DNA of 64,000 nt from Dokdonella sp. (GCF_019634845.1 NZ_JAHCAQ010000001.1:124001-188000), one strand, 5' to 3'; positions 40,996 to 51,379 are shown, counted from the stretch's first letter. The notes: generated from the letters alone by a model not told the origin. Numbers and translations are program-made.

Positions 40996-41522
40996 TGCGC
41001 GCCACCCTTGGCCGACTGGCGGCGCAGGCGATCGAGGATCCGCTCGGTCACGTCCACACGTGGGCTGGCGTAGACGACCGGGCTGGCGACGATGAGATCG
41101 TAACCCTGTTCGCGCGCGAAGCTGACCACGGCGTCATTGATCTCGCGCCAGCTGTTGTCGAGCTCCTGGTCGCTGCGCGCCTTGAGTTCGTTGCGCAGGC
41201 TGTCGCGTTGGCGCTTGATCGACCGCTCCAGCGCATCCATTTCGCGCTGCTGTTCCGGCGTCGGTGCGGCAGCGGCCTTGGCGCGCAGCTCGGCCAGTTG
41301 CTTCTCGTCGGCCTTGAGCGACGCGTCGCGTCCGGCAAACTCGCTTTCCAGCTTGCTGCGCCCGGCCACGATCTGCGGTGCGTTGTCGAGCAGGCGCTTC
41401 ATGTCGACGTAGCCGATGCGGGCACTGGCCGGCGCCTGCGCCCATGCGCTGCACAGGCCGGTCAGCAGCAAGCAGAGGCAGGCTGTGCGCAACCGGCGGG
41501 CTGTAAGGGCGGACTGCACCAC
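40992..41522 (-). CDS. OmpH/Skp-family periplasmic chaperone
   Basis: A 176-residue protein beginning at GTG (GAGG 8 nt upstream). A signal peptide (to about residue 31, SAWAQA) precedes the Skp core, which opens ARIGYVDMKRLLDNAPQ. A long charged coiled coil spans residues 55-125 (KLESEFAGRDASLKADEKQLAE), ending in a short C-terminal cap. Skp holds unfolded outer-membrane proteins for BamA, which is encoded just upstream. It overlaps lpxD by 4 nt. Confidence 0.93.
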   Translation of the reverse strand: MVQSALTARRLRTACLCLLLTGLCSAWAQAPASARIGYVDMKRLLDNAPQIVAGRSKLESEFAGRDASLKADEKQLAELRAKAAAAPTPEQQREMDALERSIKRQRDSLRNELKARSDQELDNSWREINDAVVSFAREQGYDLIVASPVVYASPRVDVTERILDRLRRQSAKGGAQ

Positions 41523-41565
41523 CGGTCTGTCCTCGTTGCCAACGCTGCGGGCAATGGTACGACGA

Positions 41566-43980
41566 TCAGAACGTGTTGCCGAACATGAACTGGATCGTTT
41601 CGGTGTCGTCGCCGGGCTTCTTGCGGATCGGCTTGGCGATGTTGATCACGATCGGCCCGACCGGCGCCCGCCATTGGAACGAGATGCCGACCGAGGCGCG
41701 CAGCTGGTCGGCGCTCCAGCTCCGGTACTCGCTGCAGTAGGTCGCCGTGCACAGGTTGTTCTTGAACACGTTGCCGACGTCGACGAAGGCCGACAGGCGG
41801 GTGCTGTCGTTGCTCTCCTTGACGAAGGGCGTCGGGAAGATGATCTCCGCCGAGGCCGTGGTCTTGAACGAGCCGCCGAGCGACCAGCGGCAGTTCTTGT
41901 CGCTGGGCGGGCAGATGTCCGGCGCCCACGCGTAGTAGGGGCCGAGCGTGTTGTCGCGGAAGCCGCGCACGTCGGAGACGCCGCCGGCGTAGAAGTTCTC
42001 GAAGAACGGCAGGCCGCCGAGGTTGGCCATGTAGCGCTCGTGACCGATGGTGTCGGGGTTGGCCAGCACGCTCTTGGGATCCTTGTAGGTGTCGCCGTAG
42101 CCGACCGCGAAGTGGCCGTAGAACGTCAGCGAATCGGTCATGCGCAGGTACTGCGCGAACTGGTAGGTGGCCTTGTAGTACTGCAGCGTGGAGCCGGGCA
42201 GCGTCACGTTGAGCGACACCGACTGCAGCGAGCCACGCGTCGGGTTCCAGTAGCGGTTGCGGGTGTCATGGGCCCACGACAACTGGATGTTCCAGGTGTG
42301 GAAGGTGCGGTGGCCGAGGTTATCGAGGTAGTCGATCATCGGCTGCGGCGTGCCGAGGTAGGTCGACCCGGTGATCAACGTCTTGTTGACGCCGATCTGG
42401 GTATTGATCGTGTCGGCCTCGGTGATCGGGAAGCCGAGGTAGATGTCGAACGAGTCGGTGCTGCTGAGGTAGGCCGCAAGGTTGCTCTGGCCGGCGTCGA
42501 ACTTGCTGTGCTGGATGTCGTAGCCCAGGCCGATGCCGTCGTCGGTGAGATACGGCTCGTAATACGACAGCGAATAGCGCTGCAGATAGGCGCTGCGCTG
42601 GGCGTTGACCGAGACGCGGTCACCGGTGCCGAAGAAGTTGTTCTGGGTGACGCCGGCGCTGATGATGAGACCCTGCACCTGCGAGTAGCCAAGGCCGAAG
42701 GTGAACTGGCCCGAGTTCTGCTCCTCGACGTTGACCGTCACGTCGACCTGGTCGTCACTGCCGGGCACCTTGGGGGTGTCGATCTCGACCTTGCTGAAGA
42801 AGCCCAGGCGCTGCAGGCGGATGCGCGATCGGTCGATCGCGGCCTGCGAGTACCACGAGCCTTCGAGCTGGCGCATTTCGCGGCGCAGCACCTCGTCTTC
42901 GGTGCGCAGGTTGCCCTTGAACACGATGCGGCGCACATAGACGCGCTTGCCGGGGTTGATGAAGAAATTGAGGCTGACCTCGCGCGTTTCCTTGTCGATC
43001 GCCGGCAGCGGATTGACGTCGGCGAACGCGTAGCCGATGTTCGACAGCGCGGCCGTGATCGCATCGACCGACTGCTCGACCTTCTTGCGCGAGAACACCT
43101 CGCCATCCTTGACCTGGATGAGCTTGCGCAGGTCTTCCTCGCGCAGCACGAGGGTGCCGGTCAGCTTGATGTCGCTGATCTTGTAGACCTCGCCTTCCTT
43201 GATGCTGGCGACCACGTACATCTTGCGCTTGTCGGGGCTGATGCTGACCTGGGTCGACTCCACGTCGAAATCGGCGTAGCCGCGGTCCATGTAGTAGGAC
43301 TGCAGCTTTTCGAGGTCGCCCGACAGCTTTTCGCGCGAATACTGGTCGTCCTTGCTGTACCAGGATGTCCAGTTGCTGGTCGAGGATTCGAAGTCGCCCT
43401 CGATCTGCTTGTCGCTGTAGGTGGTGTTGCCGACGATGTTGAGGTGCTTGATCTTGGCGGCCTTGCCCTCGGCGATGTTGATCGCGATCTCGACGCGGTT
43501 GCGGTCGAGGTTGACCGTGCTGGTCTTGACCGACACGTTGTACTTGCCGCGGTTGTAGTACTGGTGGGTGAGCTCGTTGCGCACTTCACTGAGCTTGAGC
43601 GGATCGAACGCCTCGCCCTCGGCCAAGCCGATGCCCTTGAGGCCCTTGAGCAGGTCCTCTTCCTTGATGTCCTTGTTGCCGCGGATCGCGATCTTGCTGA
43701 TCTGCGGCCGCTCCTTGACCGTGATGACGAGGATGTCGCCCTGCCGGGCCAGCGCGATGTCGTTGAAGAAGCCGGTCTTGTACAACGCGCGGGTCGCCTG
43801 TTCGGCGCGTTCGGGCGTCAGCGTGTCGCCCTTCTCGACCGGCAGGTAGGTGAACACCGTGCCGGGCGCGATGCGCGACAAGCCGTCGATGCGGATGTCG
43901 GAGATCGTGAAGGTATCGAACGCGCAAGCGCTCTTGGCGGCCAGAAAGGCCAGGAGAAACAGGGCGGCAACACGCTTCAT
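41566..43980 (-). CDS. bamA: Outer-membrane protein assembly factor BamA
   Basis: An 804-residue Omp85 protein that inserts beta-barrels into the outer membrane. A signal peptide (1-20, KSACA) is followed by five POTRA domains (about 22-420), for example FTISDIRIDGLSRIAPG and VRRIVFKGNLRTEDEVL. The C-terminal barrel carries YAGGVSDVRGFRDNTLGP with the VRGF motif of the conserved loop. The protein ends IQFMFGNTF with terminal Phe. The ATG at 43980 was preferred over a GTG two codons upstream. The order rseP-bamA-ompH-lpxD is canonical. Confidence 0.97.
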   Translation of the reverse strand: MKRVAALFLLAFLAAKSACAFDTFTISDIRIDGLSRIAPGTVFTYLPVEKGDTLTPERAEQATRALYKTGFFNDIALARQGDILVITVKERPQISKIAIRGNKDIKEEDLLKGLKGIGLAEGEAFDPLKLSEVRNELTHQYYNRGKYNVSVKTSTVNLDRNRVEIAINIAEGKAAKIKHLNIVGNTTYSDKQIEGDFESSTSNWTSWYSKDDQYSREKLSGDLEKLQSYYMDRGYADFDVESTQVSISPDKRKMYVVASIKEGEVYKISDIKLTGTLVLREEDLRKLIQVKDGEVFSRKKVEQSVDAITAALSNIGYAFADVNPLPAIDKETREVSLNFFINPGKRVYVRRIVFKGNLRTEDEVLRREMRQLEGSWYSQAAIDRSRIRLQRLGFFSKVEIDTPKVPGSDDQVDVTVNVEEQNSGQFTFGLGYSQVQGLIISAGVTQNNFFGTGDRVSVNAQRSAYLQRYSLSYYEPYLTDDGIGLGYDIQHSKFDAGQSNLAAYLSSTDSFDIYLGFPITEADTINTQIGVNKTLITGSTYLGTPQPMIDYLDNLGHRTFHTWNIQLSWAHDTRNRYWNPTRGSLQSVSLNVTLPGSTLQYYKATYQFAQYLRMTDSLTFYGHFAVGYGDTYKDPKSVLANPDTIGHERYMANLGGLPFFENFYAGGVSDVRGFRDNTLGPYYAWAPDICPPSDKNCRWSLGGSFKTTASAEIIFPTPFVKESNDSTRLSAFVDVGNVFKNNLCTATYCSEYRSWSADQLRASVGISFQWRAPVGPIVINIAKPIRKKPGDDTETIQFMFGNTF

Positions 43981-44077
43981 CGTCACATTCCGTCAGGGCA
44001 TTGGCAGGCCCGCGGCGGGATCGCCGTGGTCCGGTGCATCGTTGTTGTTGGCGGGGATTGCTCGGCGCAGCGGCAGG

Positions 44078-45445
44078 TCAGGACACGTGCCGCAGGATGT
44101 CGTTGTAGAGCGCCAGCCCCATCAGGGCGACCAGCAGCACCAGTCCGACATACTGCCCGGCAATCTGCACGCGTTCGCTGACCGGACTGCCCTTTGCCAA
44201 TTCGATAAGGTAATACAGCAGCGCGCCGCCGTCCAAGATGGGAATCGGCAACAGGTTGAGGATGGCCAGGCTGAGCGAGATCAGGGCGAGGAAATTGAGG
44301 AACCAGGCCAGGCCGAGCTGGGCCGACGCGTTGGCGACCTCGGCGATCGTGATGATGCCCGACAGGTTCTTGAGCGAGGCCTGGCCCGTGACCATGCGGC
44401 CGAGCATGCCCAGCGTCTGCCGCGTCTGCTCCCAGGTGGTGGCCAGCGCCCGCGGAATGGCCGCCAGCGGGTTGTAGCGCAGCGTGGCGTCGTAATGCGG
44501 CTCGATCGGCTCGGGCCCGATGCCGAGCAGCCACGGCGGCGCGCCGATGGTGCCGGCGGCCGGATTGGGGCGCGGCGTGGCCTGCAGCGTCAGCGTCTGC
44601 GCGCCGCGCCGCACCACGAGCGCGAGCGCCCGGTCCGCCGCGGCATGCGCCGTGACCGCGCGCGACACCTCGCGCCAGTCGCCGATCGGCTCGCCGGCGA
44701 TGCTTTCGAGGCGGTCGCCCTTGCGCAGGCCGGCCTGCGCCGCGGCACTGTCGGGTGCGACCTCGCCGACCACGGGCGGGATCGCCATTTGTTGCGGGAT
44801 GAGGCCGATGCGGTCGTAGATGGCCTGCTGGTCGAGGTCGGCCGGCAGTTTCGACAGCGCCAACGTCACCGTGCGCTCGCTGTGGTCGGGCCGGGCCAGC
44901 GTGAGCGTGACGTCCTGGTGCGCCATGCCGGCCGCCACCAGCCGGTCGCCGGCATCGGTCCAGTTGTCGATCTGGCGACCATCGACGGTCCTGATGCGGT
45001 CGCCCGCGGCGAGCCCTGCGCTGGCCGCGACGCCGCCGACGTGGCCGATGACCGGCTGGTAATCGGGTTTGCCGATCACGAACATGAGCCACAGCGCGGC
45101 CACCGTGAAGATGAGGTTGAAGGCCGGTCCGGCCGCGGTGATCGCGATGCGCGCACCGAGCGACTTGCGGTTGAAGGCGCCGGCGATCTCCTGCGGCGCC
45201 ACCACCGCGTCGGGATCGCGCTCGTCGAGCATTTTCACGTAGCCGCCGAGCGGGATTGCAGCGATCGCGAATTCGGTGCCGTGCCGGTCGTAGCGCTTCC
45301 ACAGCGCTGGTCCGAAGCCGATCGAGAACTTCAGCACCTTGACCCCGCAGCGGCGCGCGACCACGAAGTGGCCGTACTCGTGGAAGGTGATGAGAAGTCC
45401 GAGTGTGACGATGAGCCACCAGACCGAACCGAAAAATTCACTCAT
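44078..45445 (-). CDS. rseP: Intramembrane zinc protease RseP
   Basis: A 455-residue site-2 protease with four membrane helices and two PDZ domains. FHEYGHF (HExxH, H22/E23/H26) in the first helix and LLPIPILDGGALLYY near the C-terminus bind zinc. PDZ1 and PDZ2 occupy roughly residues 115-300 (AGLAAGDRIRTVDGRQI; AGLRKGDRLESIAGEPI). In the family it cleaves anti-sigma factors after a first cut, releasing sigma-E-type factors under envelope stress. It lies 9 nt before the dxr stop in the same operon and upstream of bamA. Confidence 0.96.
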   Translation of the reverse strand: MSEFFGSVWWLIVTLGLLITFHEYGHFVVARRCGVKVLKFSIGFGPALWKRYDRHGTEFAIAAIPLGGYVKMLDERDPDAVVAPQEIAGAFNRKSLGARIAITAAGPAFNLIFTVAALWLMFVIGKPDYQPVIGHVGGVAASAGLAAGDRIRTVDGRQIDNWTDAGDRLVAAGMAHQDVTLTLARPDHSERTVTLALSKLPADLDQQAIYDRIGLIPQQMAIPPVVGEVAPDSAAAQAGLRKGDRLESIAGEPIGDWREVSRAVTAHAAADRALALVVRRGAQTLTLQATPRPNPAAGTIGAPPWLLGIGPEPIEPHYDATLRYNPLAAIPRALATTWEQTRQTLGMLGRMVTGQASLKNLSGIITIAEVANASAQLGLAWFLNFLALISLSLAILNLLPIPILDGGALLYYLIELAKGSPVSERVQIAGQYVGLVLLVALMGLALYNDILRHVS

Positions 45446-45454
45446 GCGCGCAGC

Positions 45455-46633
45455 TCAGGCCGACAGTTCGCCAATGATACGGACCGCTTGCCGACGGGCC
45501 GTTAAATCGGCGTCAAGGACGGCCGTGAGGTCGGTCACGGGCTGCGGCGGCAGGCCGTCGAGGCAGCGCTCGATGACCTCGCTGATGCCGAGGAAGCCGA
45601 GCCTGCCGTCGAGGAAGGCCGCCACTGCTTCCTCGTTGGCGGCGTTGAGCACGATCGGCGCGCTGCCGCCCGCGCGCAGCGCGGCATAGGCAAGCGCCAG
45701 GCCGCGGAAGGTGGCGAGGTCGGGCGCTTCGAAGTCGAGCCGGGCCGCGCCCGCCAGGTCGAGCGCGCCGACTCCGGCATCGATGCGTTCGGGCCAGGCC
45801 AGCGCGTAGGCGATCGCGGTGCGCATGTCGGGCAGGCCGAGCTGGGCCAGCAGCGAGCCGTCGACGTATTCGACCAGCGAATGGATGAGGCTCTGCGGGT
45901 GCACCACCACCTCGATCTGGTCGGGCGCGGCATCGAACAGGTGGTGGGCCTCGATGACCTCCAATCCCTTGTTGACGAGCGTGGCCGAGTCGACCGAGAT
46001 CTTGCGGCCCATGCTCCAGTTCGGGTGGGCGCAGGCCTGCGCCGGCGTGATCGCGGCCAGCTCGTCGCGGCGGCGGCCACGGAACGGGCCGCCCGAGGCC
46101 GTCAGCACGATGCGGCGCACACCGGCCGCGGCCAGCGAGTGGCGCTCGCGCGGCAGGCACTGGAACACCGCGTTGTGCTCGGAATCGAGCGGCAGCAGCT
46201 CGCCGCCGCCCTCGCGCAGCGCGGCCTTGAGCAGGGCGCCGGCCATGACGATCGCTTCCTTGTTGGCCAGCAGCAGGCGCTTGCCCGCCTGTGCCGCGGC
46301 CAGCACCGAGGGCAGGCCGGCGGCGCCGACGATCGCCGCCACCACGGTGTCGCAATGCGCGCCGGTGGCAGCCTCGACCAGTGCAGCCGGCCCGGCTTCG
46401 ACGCGGCAGCTCGCGCCCAGTGCGTGCAGGCGCGCGCGCAGCTCCGCGGCGCAGGCTGGATCGGCGATGACGGCGAGCTCGGGACGGAACTGCGCACACA
46501 GTTCGGCCAGCTTGGCGGCGTTGCGATGCGCTGCCAGTGCGCCGATCCGGTAGCGCGCGGGGTGACGCGCGACCACATCGAGCGTGCTGGCGCCGATCGA
46601 GCCGGTCGCGCCGAGGACCGCGAGCGATCTCAT
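45455..46633 (-). CDS. dxr: 1-deoxy-D-xylulose-5-phosphate reductoisomerase
   Basis: A 392-residue NADPH enzyme of the MEP isoprenoid pathway. The start [21 protein letters not shown] is the nucleotide-binding fold. [25 protein letters not shown] (metal ligands) and [10 protein letters not shown] follow, and the region [21 protein letters not shown] is diagnostic. The upstream open frame is a shadow of cdsA. It overlaps cdsA by ATGA. The pathway supplies the substrate of UppS, encoded two genes upstream. Confidence 0.97.
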   Translation of the reverse strand: MRSLAVLGATGSIGASTLDVVARHPARYRIGALAAHRNAAKLAELCAQFRPELAVIADPACAAELRARLHALGASCRVEAGPAALVEAATGAHCDTVVAAIVGAAGLPSVLAAAQAGKRLLLANKEAIVMAGALLKAALREGGGELLPLDSEHNAVFQCLPRERHSLAAAGVRRIVLTASGGPFRGRRRDELAAITPAQACAHPNWSMGRKISVDSATLVNKGLEVIEAHHLFDAAPDQIEVVVHPQSLIHSLVEYVDGSLLAQLGLPDMRTAIAYALAWPERIDAGVGALDLAGAARLDFEAPDLATFRGLALAYAALRAGGSAPIVLNAANEEAVAAFLDGRLGFLGISEVIERCLDGLPPQPVTDLTAVLDADLTARRQAVRIIGELSA

Positions 46634-47460
46634 GGCTGGCGCAGCAGGTCGAGCAGCATCTTGCCGGCGGCGAACACCGGCAGTGCCGCCAGCAGGCTGT
46701 CGGCGCGGTCGAGCAGGCCACCATGACCGGGGAACAGGGCGCCCGAATCCTTCACGTTGGCGTGGCGCTTGAGCAGACTCTCGACGAGATCGCCGACGAT
46801 CGAAGCGGCGACGCTGAGCAGGGCCGCGCCGAGCAGGGCGACCAGCCAGCCGTCGCGCCAACCGAGCAGACCGCCGCCCACCAGTGCCACCGCGCCAGCC
46901 AGCGCGAACGCGCCCCACACCCCGGCCCAGGTCTTGTTGGGGCTGATGCGCGGCGCCAGCTTGCGGCGGCCAAAGCGGGTGCCGGCAAAGTAGGCGCCGG
47001 TATCGGCGGCCCACACCAGCAGGATCGCCAGCAGCGCCCAATACGGGCCATGCGGCGACTGCGCGTGCAGCTGCACGAGCGCGAGCCAGGCTGGCACTAC
47101 CGCGACGATGCAGGCGGCGAACTTGAGGGCGGTGTTCTCGCGCGTCGGCGCAGCGGCGTAGGCGAAGTGGCGCAGCCACAGCAGCGACAGCGTCCACCAC
47201 AGCAGGCCGACCGCGATCACGCCGGCGGCGCCGGGAGTGCCGTGCAATGGCCAGGCCAGCGCGATCAGCGCCGCGACCAGCAGCACGGCGCCGCCGCGCG
47301 CCGCTGCGCTGCCGATGCCGGCGAGCAGCGTCCACTCCCAGCTCGCGCCAAGGAACAGCGCGGCGACGACCAGTGCGAACAGCCAGTTCGGCGCCATCAA
47401 TATGATGGCGACCACCAGCGGCGCGAGGATGAGTGCGGTGATCGTGCGTTGCTTGAGCAC
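46630..47460 (-). CDS. cdsA: Phosphatidate cytidylyltransferase
   Basis: A 276-residue integral membrane protein with about seven helices. It makes CDP-diacylglycerol from phosphatidic acid and CTP. The family signature near the C-terminus is intact: [20 protein letters not shown], then [10 protein letters not shown] with the catalytic aspartates; SPNKTWAG lies earlier. The start is the GTG at 47460, 5 nt after the uppS stop, which suggests translational coupling; a clear Shine-Dalgarno is lacking. It overlaps dxr. Confidence 0.95.
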   Translation of the reverse strand: MLKQRTITALILAPLVVAIILMAPNWLFALVVAALFLGASWEWTLLAGIGSAAARGGAVLLVAALIALAWPLHGTPGAAGVIAVGLLWWTLSLLWLRHFAYAAAPTRENTALKFAACIVAVVPAWLALVQLHAQSPHGPYWALLAILLVWAADTGAYFAGTRFGRRKLAPRISPNKTWAGVWGAFALAGAVALVGGGLLGWRDGWLVALLGAALLSVAASIVGDLVESLLKRHANVKDSGALFPGHGGLLDRADSLLAALPVFAAGKMLLDLLRQP

Positions 47461-47465
47461 GTCGC

Positions 47466-48188
47466 TCAGCCGGTGGCGCGCAGTTGCGCGGAGGTGTGGC
47501 CGTAGCGACGTTCGCGCTGCGCGAAGGCGTCGATGGCGGCGTCGAGCGCGGCGGCGTCGAAATCGGGCCACAACGTGTCGGTGAAGTACAGCTCGGCGTA
47601 GGCGAGCTGCCACAGCAGGAAGTTGCTCACGCGCAGTTCGCCCCCGGTGCGGATGAACAGGTCGATTGGCACCTGGTCGGCCAGGCACAGCCACGGCGCC
47701 AGCGTGAGCTCGTCGATCGCATCGAGCGCGATCTCGCCACGCATCGCTGCGCCGGCGATGCCGCGCGCGGCCTGCGCGATGTCCCAGCGTCCACCGTAGT
47801 TGACGGCCACGTTGAGGCGCAGTGCGTCGTTGCCGGCGGTGCGCGCCATCGCCGCCCGCATGCGCGCCGACAGCTCGGCGTCGAAGCGGTCGAGGTCGCC
47901 GATGAACGTCAGGCGCACGCCGTTGCGGTGCAGTTCGTCGACCTCGCTGTCGAGCGCCTTCACGAACAGTTGCATCAGCGCATGCACTTCATCGCCCGGG
48001 CGCTGCCAGTTTTCGCTGGAGAACGCGAACAGCGTGAGTGCAGCCACGCCGCGCTGGCGGCAATGCTCGACCGTCGCGCGTACCGCCTTCTGCCCCTCGC
48101 GATGGCCCAACTTGCGCGGCAGGTGGCGACGCTGGGCCCAGCGGCCGTTGCCGTCCATGACGATGGCGATGTGGCGAGGGATGGACAT
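47466..48188 (-). CDS. uppS: Undecaprenyl diphosphate synthase
   Basis: A 240-residue cis-prenyltransferase extending farnesyl diphosphate to the C55 carrier lipid of cell-wall and O-antigen synthesis. [19 protein letters not shown] holds the catalytic Asp12. [25 protein letters not shown] and [19 protein letters not shown] are conserved regions. The ATG at 48188 is preferred over the longer frame. The gene follows frr after 131 nt and is followed by cdsA. Confidence 0.97.
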   Translation of the reverse strand: MSIPRHIAIVMDGNGRWAQRRHLPRKLGHREGQKAVRATVEHCRQRGVAALTLFAFSSENWQRPGDEVHALMQLFVKALDSEVDELHRNGVRLTFIGDLDRFDAELSARMRAAMARTAGNDALRLNVAVNYGGRWDIAQAARGIAGAAMRGEIALDAIDELTLAPWLCLADQVPIDLFIRTGGELRVSNFLLWQLAYAELYFTDTLWPDFDAAALDAAIDAFAQRERRYGHTSAQLRATG

Positions 48189-48319
48189 GGTGATCCGTGA
48201 TTGGTGATCGGCAACAAGGCGGCGCGGTGGGCAACGCGTGAGGGGTGTTGGCGGCGGCACTCGTCGAGTGCCCGCGCGCGTCCGCTGCTACCGGTCACGA
48301 ATTGCCAATCAGCGTCCCC

Positions 48320-48877
48320 TCACATCGCCATCAGCTCGTCTTCCTTGGCCTTGACCACGCCGTCCACGTCCTTGATGAACTTGTCGGTGAACTTCTGGAT
48401 TTCCTCGCCGGCGCGCCGCTCGTCGTCCTCGCTGATCTGCTTGTCCTTGACCAGCTCCTTGACCTGGTGCAGCGCGTCGCGGCGCACGTTGCGCACGGCG
48501 ACCTTGGCGTTCTCGCCCTCGTGGGCAACGTGCTTGGACAGTTCCTTGCGCCGCTCCTCGGTCAGGGCGGGCAGGTTGATGCGGATGACCTGGCCGACCG
48601 TGGTCGGGGTGAGGCCGAGATCCGAGGCCAGGATCGCCTTCTCCACCGGCCCCACCATGGTCTTCTCGAACGGCGTGATCGTGATCGAGCGCGCATCGGC
48701 GATCGCCACGCTCGCAACCTGGGTGATCGGCGTGTCGGTGCCGTAGTAGGGCACCTTGAGCGGTTCGATCAGCGCGGTGCTGGCGCGCCCGGTACGCAGG
48801 CGCGTGAGTTCGTGGCGGAGCGATTCGACGCTCTTGTGCATGCGCGTCTGCGCATCCTTCTTGATCGTGTCGAGCAT
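48320..48877 (-). CDS. frr: Ribosome recycling factor
   Basis: A 185-residue protein, same length as E. coli RRF, that splits post-termination ribosomes with EF-G. The start MLDTIKKDAQTRMHKSVESL, ELTRLRTGRASTALIE in helix 1, and INLPALTEERRKELSK and AVRNVRRDALHQVK are conserved. A TGC-TATACT extended -10 lies upstream. It follows pyrH by 76 nt in the universal rpsB-tsf-pyrH-frr order. Confidence 0.97.
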   Translation of the reverse strand: MLDTIKKDAQTRMHKSVESLRHELTRLRTGRASTALIEPLKVPYYGTDTPITQVASVAIADARSITITPFEKTMVGPVEKAILASDLGLTPTTVGQVIRINLPALTEERRKELSKHVAHEGENAKVAVRNVRRDALHQVKELVKDKQISEDDERRAGEEIQKFTDKFIKDVDGVVKAKEDELMAM

Positions 48878-48914
48878 GGGGCGAGGTTCGCAACGGCAGC
48901 CGGAAACGGTCGCG

Positions 48915-48923
48915 AGTATAGCA
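48915..48923 (-). promoter_or_regulatory. Extended -10 promoter of frr
   Basis: On the minus strand TGCTATACT combines a TGn extension with a -10 hexamer differing from the consensus at one position, 37 nt before the frr ATG. It would allow frr-uppS-cdsA transcription independent of pyrH. Confidence 0.55.
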
Positions 48924-48953
48924 GCGCCCCGCAGCGCGCCAGTGCACGGGCCG

Positions 48954-49679
48954 CTAGCGGCGCGTGTCGACCAGGGTGCCGATCGGCTCGCCGCGCATGA
49001 TGCGCATGAGGTCGCCCTCACGCGACAGGTCGTAGATGCGCAGCGGCACCTTGTTGTCGCGGCACAGCGCGATCGCGCTGGTGTCCATCACCTGCAGGTT
49101 GCGCTCGATCACCTCGTTGTAGCTCAGGTGCTCGTAGCGGGTGGCGCTGGGATCCTTGGCCGGGTCGGCGCTGTACACGCCGTCGACCTTGGTGGCCTTG
49201 AGCAGCAGGTCGGCGCCGATCTCGATCGCGCGCAGCGCGGCGGCCGAGTCGGTGGTGAAGAACGGGTTGCCGGTACCAGCCGCGAACAGCGCGATGCGGC
49301 CTTTCTCGATGTGGCGGATCGCGCGGCGGCGGATGAAGTCCTCGCACACCTCGTTGATCTTGATCGCGCTCATCGTGCGCGCGTAGCCGCCGGCCTTCTC
49401 GATCGCGTCCTGCATCGCCAGTGCGTTCATCACCGTGGCCAGCATGCCCATGTGGTCGGCGGTGACGCGATCCATGCCGGCGGCGGCGAGACCGGCGCCG
49501 CGGAAGATATTGCCACCGCCGATGACGACCCCGACCTGCACCCCGGCGCGCTGCACCTCGATGATCTCGCGGGCCAGCCGCTGCAGGACCTTGGGGTCGA
49601 TGCCGTAGTCGGCGTCGCCCATCAGCGCCTCACCGGACAGCTTGAGCAGGATGCGCTTGTGCTTGAGTTCAGTGCTCAT
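48954..49679 (-). CDS. pyrH: Uridylate kinase
   Basis: A 241-residue UMP kinase of the amino acid kinase fold, forming UDP from [21 protein letters not shown] at the N-terminus, [40 protein letters not shown] and [15 protein letters not shown] are family motifs. The ATG at 49679 gives the canonical start. A TACAAT -10 lies upstream. It is divergent from a TRIC-type membrane protein gene. Confidence 0.97.
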   Translation of the reverse strand: MSTELKHKRILLKLSGEALMGDADYGIDPKVLQRLAREIIEVQRAGVQVGVVIGGGNIFRGAGLAAAGMDRVTADHMGMLATVMNALAMQDAIEKAGGYARTMSAIKINEVCEDFIRRRAIRHIEKGRIALFAAGTGNPFFTTDSAAALRAIEIGADLLLKATKVDGVYSADPAKDPSATRYEHLSYNEVIERNLQVMDTSAIALCRDNKVPLRIYDLSREGDLMRIMRGEPIGTLVDTRR

Positions 49680-49706
49680 GAGGCGTTCCGTCGGGCAAAC
49701 TCACGT

Positions 49707-49712
49707 ATTGTA
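49707..49712 (-). promoter_or_regulatory. -10 element of pyrH
   Basis: On the minus strand TACAAT lies 28-33 nt before the pyrH ATG. The -35 is weak. This would separate pyrH transcription from rpsB-tsf, which face the same way but end at a strong terminator. Confidence 0.5.
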
Positions 49713-49776
49713 GCGACTGCCTCGGTCGTTGCGCAGCGTTGTGTCATCGGCCCGGGATGCCACCAGGGAATGCGTG

Positions 49777-50421
49777 ATGCCGTCCATGAAGCTCCTCATC
49801 GATCTGCTCGACCTGTGCGGCACGTTCGTGTTCGCGCTCAGCGGCGCCACTGCGGCGGTGCGGCGCCGACTCGATCTGTTCGGGGTGCTGGTGGTGTCGT
49901 TTGCGGCAGCCACCGCGGGCGGCATCACGCGCGACCTGCTGATCGGCGCCGTGCCGCCGGCGGCGATCGCCAACTGGCACTACCTGGCGGTGTCGGCCTG
50001 CGCCGGGGTGGTCAGCTTCCTGTGGTGCCCGCTGATCGAGCGCCTGCGCAACCCCGTGCGCATGTTCGATGCGGCCGGACTGGCGCTGTTCGCGGTGGCG
50101 GGCACCGAGAAGGCACTCGCGTTCGGCCTGCACCCGGTGATGGCGGCGCTGCTGGGCATGCTGACCGGCATCGGCGGTGGCATGGCGCGTGACCTGCTGC
50201 TGACCGATGTGCCGATGGTGCTGCGCGCCGACCTGTATGCGGTGGCTGCGCTGGCGGGCGCGGTACTCGTGGTGGTCGGCGAACTCGCGCACTGGCCGAT
50301 GCCAGTGACCGTCGGCGGCGCGGCGGCGCTGTGTTTCGGCCTGCGCATGATGGCGGTGTGGCGCGGCTGGCGGCTGCCGGTGGCCGCCGGCGGCGGGCGC
50401 CGCGGTCCCGACGAGCGGTAG
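49777..50421 (+). CDS. TRIC-type (UPF0126/YadS-like) channel-family membrane protein
   Basis: A 214-residue protein with seven predicted helices made of two homologous halves. GTFVFALSGATAAVRRRLDLFGV and AAATAGGITRDLLIG repeat as DAAGLALFAVAGTEKAL and LTGIGGGMARDLLL, the glycine-rich kinks of the TRIC/UPF0126 family. Prokaryotic TRIC proteins form homotrimeric cation channels. The start is ambiguous: AGGGA precedes the ATG at 49777, and another ATG lies at 49786. It is inserted as a plus-strand gene between tsf and pyrH, interrupting the usual rpsB-tsf-pyrH-frr block. A terminator follows. Confidence 0.85.
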   Translation: MPSMKLLIDLLDLCGTFVFALSGATAAVRRRLDLFGVLVVSFAAATAGGITRDLLIGAVPPAAIANWHYLAVSACAGVVSFLWCPLIERLRNPVRMFDAAGLALFAVAGTEKALAFGLHPVMAALLGMLTGIGGGMARDLLLTDVPMVLRADLYAVAALAGAVLVVVGELAHWPMPVTVGGAAALCFGLRMMAVWRGWRLPVAAGGGRRGPDER

Positions 50422-50450
50422 GCGCCACCGCCGCTGGGGCGCCGGCCATG

Positions 50451-50479
50451 AAAAAGGCCGCGACGAGCGCGGCCTTTTT
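50451..50479. terminator. Bidirectional Rho-independent terminator
   Basis: AAAAAGGCCGCG and CGCGGCCTTTTT form a perfect 12-bp stem with a 5-nt loop. T-runs are on both strands, so it ends transcription of the TRIC-type gene (plus) and of rpsB-tsf (minus). Confidence 0.93.
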
Positions 50480-50500
50480 GCCTTCGGAGCGCTTGCCCGG

Positions 50501-51379
50501 TCAGGCCAGGCCAGCCTGCTTCATCACTTCGGCGGCGTAGTCCTCGACCACCTTCTCGATGCCTTCGCCGACCGCGAGGCGATGGAAACCGAGCACGTCG
50601 GCGCCGGCGGCCTTGGCGGCGGCCTCGACGCTCTTGTCGGTGTCGAGCACGTAGGGCTGGCCGTACAGCGTGTTCTCGTTGATGATCTTGGCGACCTTGC
50701 CGCCGATGATCTTCTCGAGGATTTCCGCCGGCTTGGCCTTGTCCTTCTCGCTCATGCGCGCCAGTTCGATCTCCTTCTCCTTGGCGACGAACTCGGCCGG
50801 CACGTCGCTGGCCTTGTTGTAGGGCGGATTCATCGCGGCCACATGCATGGCCACGCCGCGCGCGAAGTCGGCATCACCACCCTTGGTCTCGACCAGCACG
50901 CCGATGCGGCCGCCGTGCACGTAGGCGGCGACGGTGTTGGCGCTGTCGATGCGGATCAGGCGTCGCACCTGCACGTTTTCGCCGACCTTGGCGACGATCG
51001 CGGCGCGCGCTTCCTCAACCGTCTCGCCGGTGGCGAGCCTGGCGGCCTTGAGCGCATCGATGTCATGCGCGCCCGAGCTCAGCGCGACCTGTGCCACGGT
51101 GCTGGCGAAATTCTTGAAGTTGTCGTCGTTGGCGACGAAATCGGTCTCGGAGTTGATCTCGACCAACACGGCCTTGCCGGCGTCCTGGGCGAGCACGATG
51201 CGACCCTCGGCGGCGACACGGCTGGCCTTCTTGTCGGCCTTGGCCAGGCCTTGCTTGCGCAGCCATTCGGCAGCGGTGTCGATGTCGCCCTTGTTCTCGG
51301 TGAGTGCCTTCTTGCACTCCATCATGCCGGCGCCGGTGCGCTCGCGCAGGTCCTTGACCAGTGATGCGGTGATTTCCAT
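50501..51379 (-). CDS. tsf: Translation elongation factor Ts
   Basis: A 292-residue nucleotide exchange factor for EF-Tu. [20 protein letters not shown] is the N-terminal motif and [17 protein letters not shown] the core EF-Tu-contacting motif, with the conserved TDFV. The ATG at 51379 gives [11 protein letters not shown]. It follows rpsB, separated by a structured 136-nt spacer, and ends 22 nt before the terminator. Confidence 0.97.
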   Translation of the reverse strand: MEITASLVKDLRERTGAGMMECKKALTENKGDIDTAAEWLRKQGLAKADKKASRVAAEGRIVLAQDAGKAVLVEINSETDFVANDDNFKNFASTVAQVALSSGAHDIDALKAARLATGETVEEARAAIVAKVGENVQVRRLIRIDSANTVAAYVHGGRIGVLVETKGGDADFARGVAMHVAAMNPPYNKASDVPAEFVAKEKEIELARMSEKDKAKPAEILEKIIGGKVAKIINENTLYGQPYVLDTDKSVEAAAKAAGADVLGFHRLAVGEGIEKVVEDYAAEVMKQAGLA

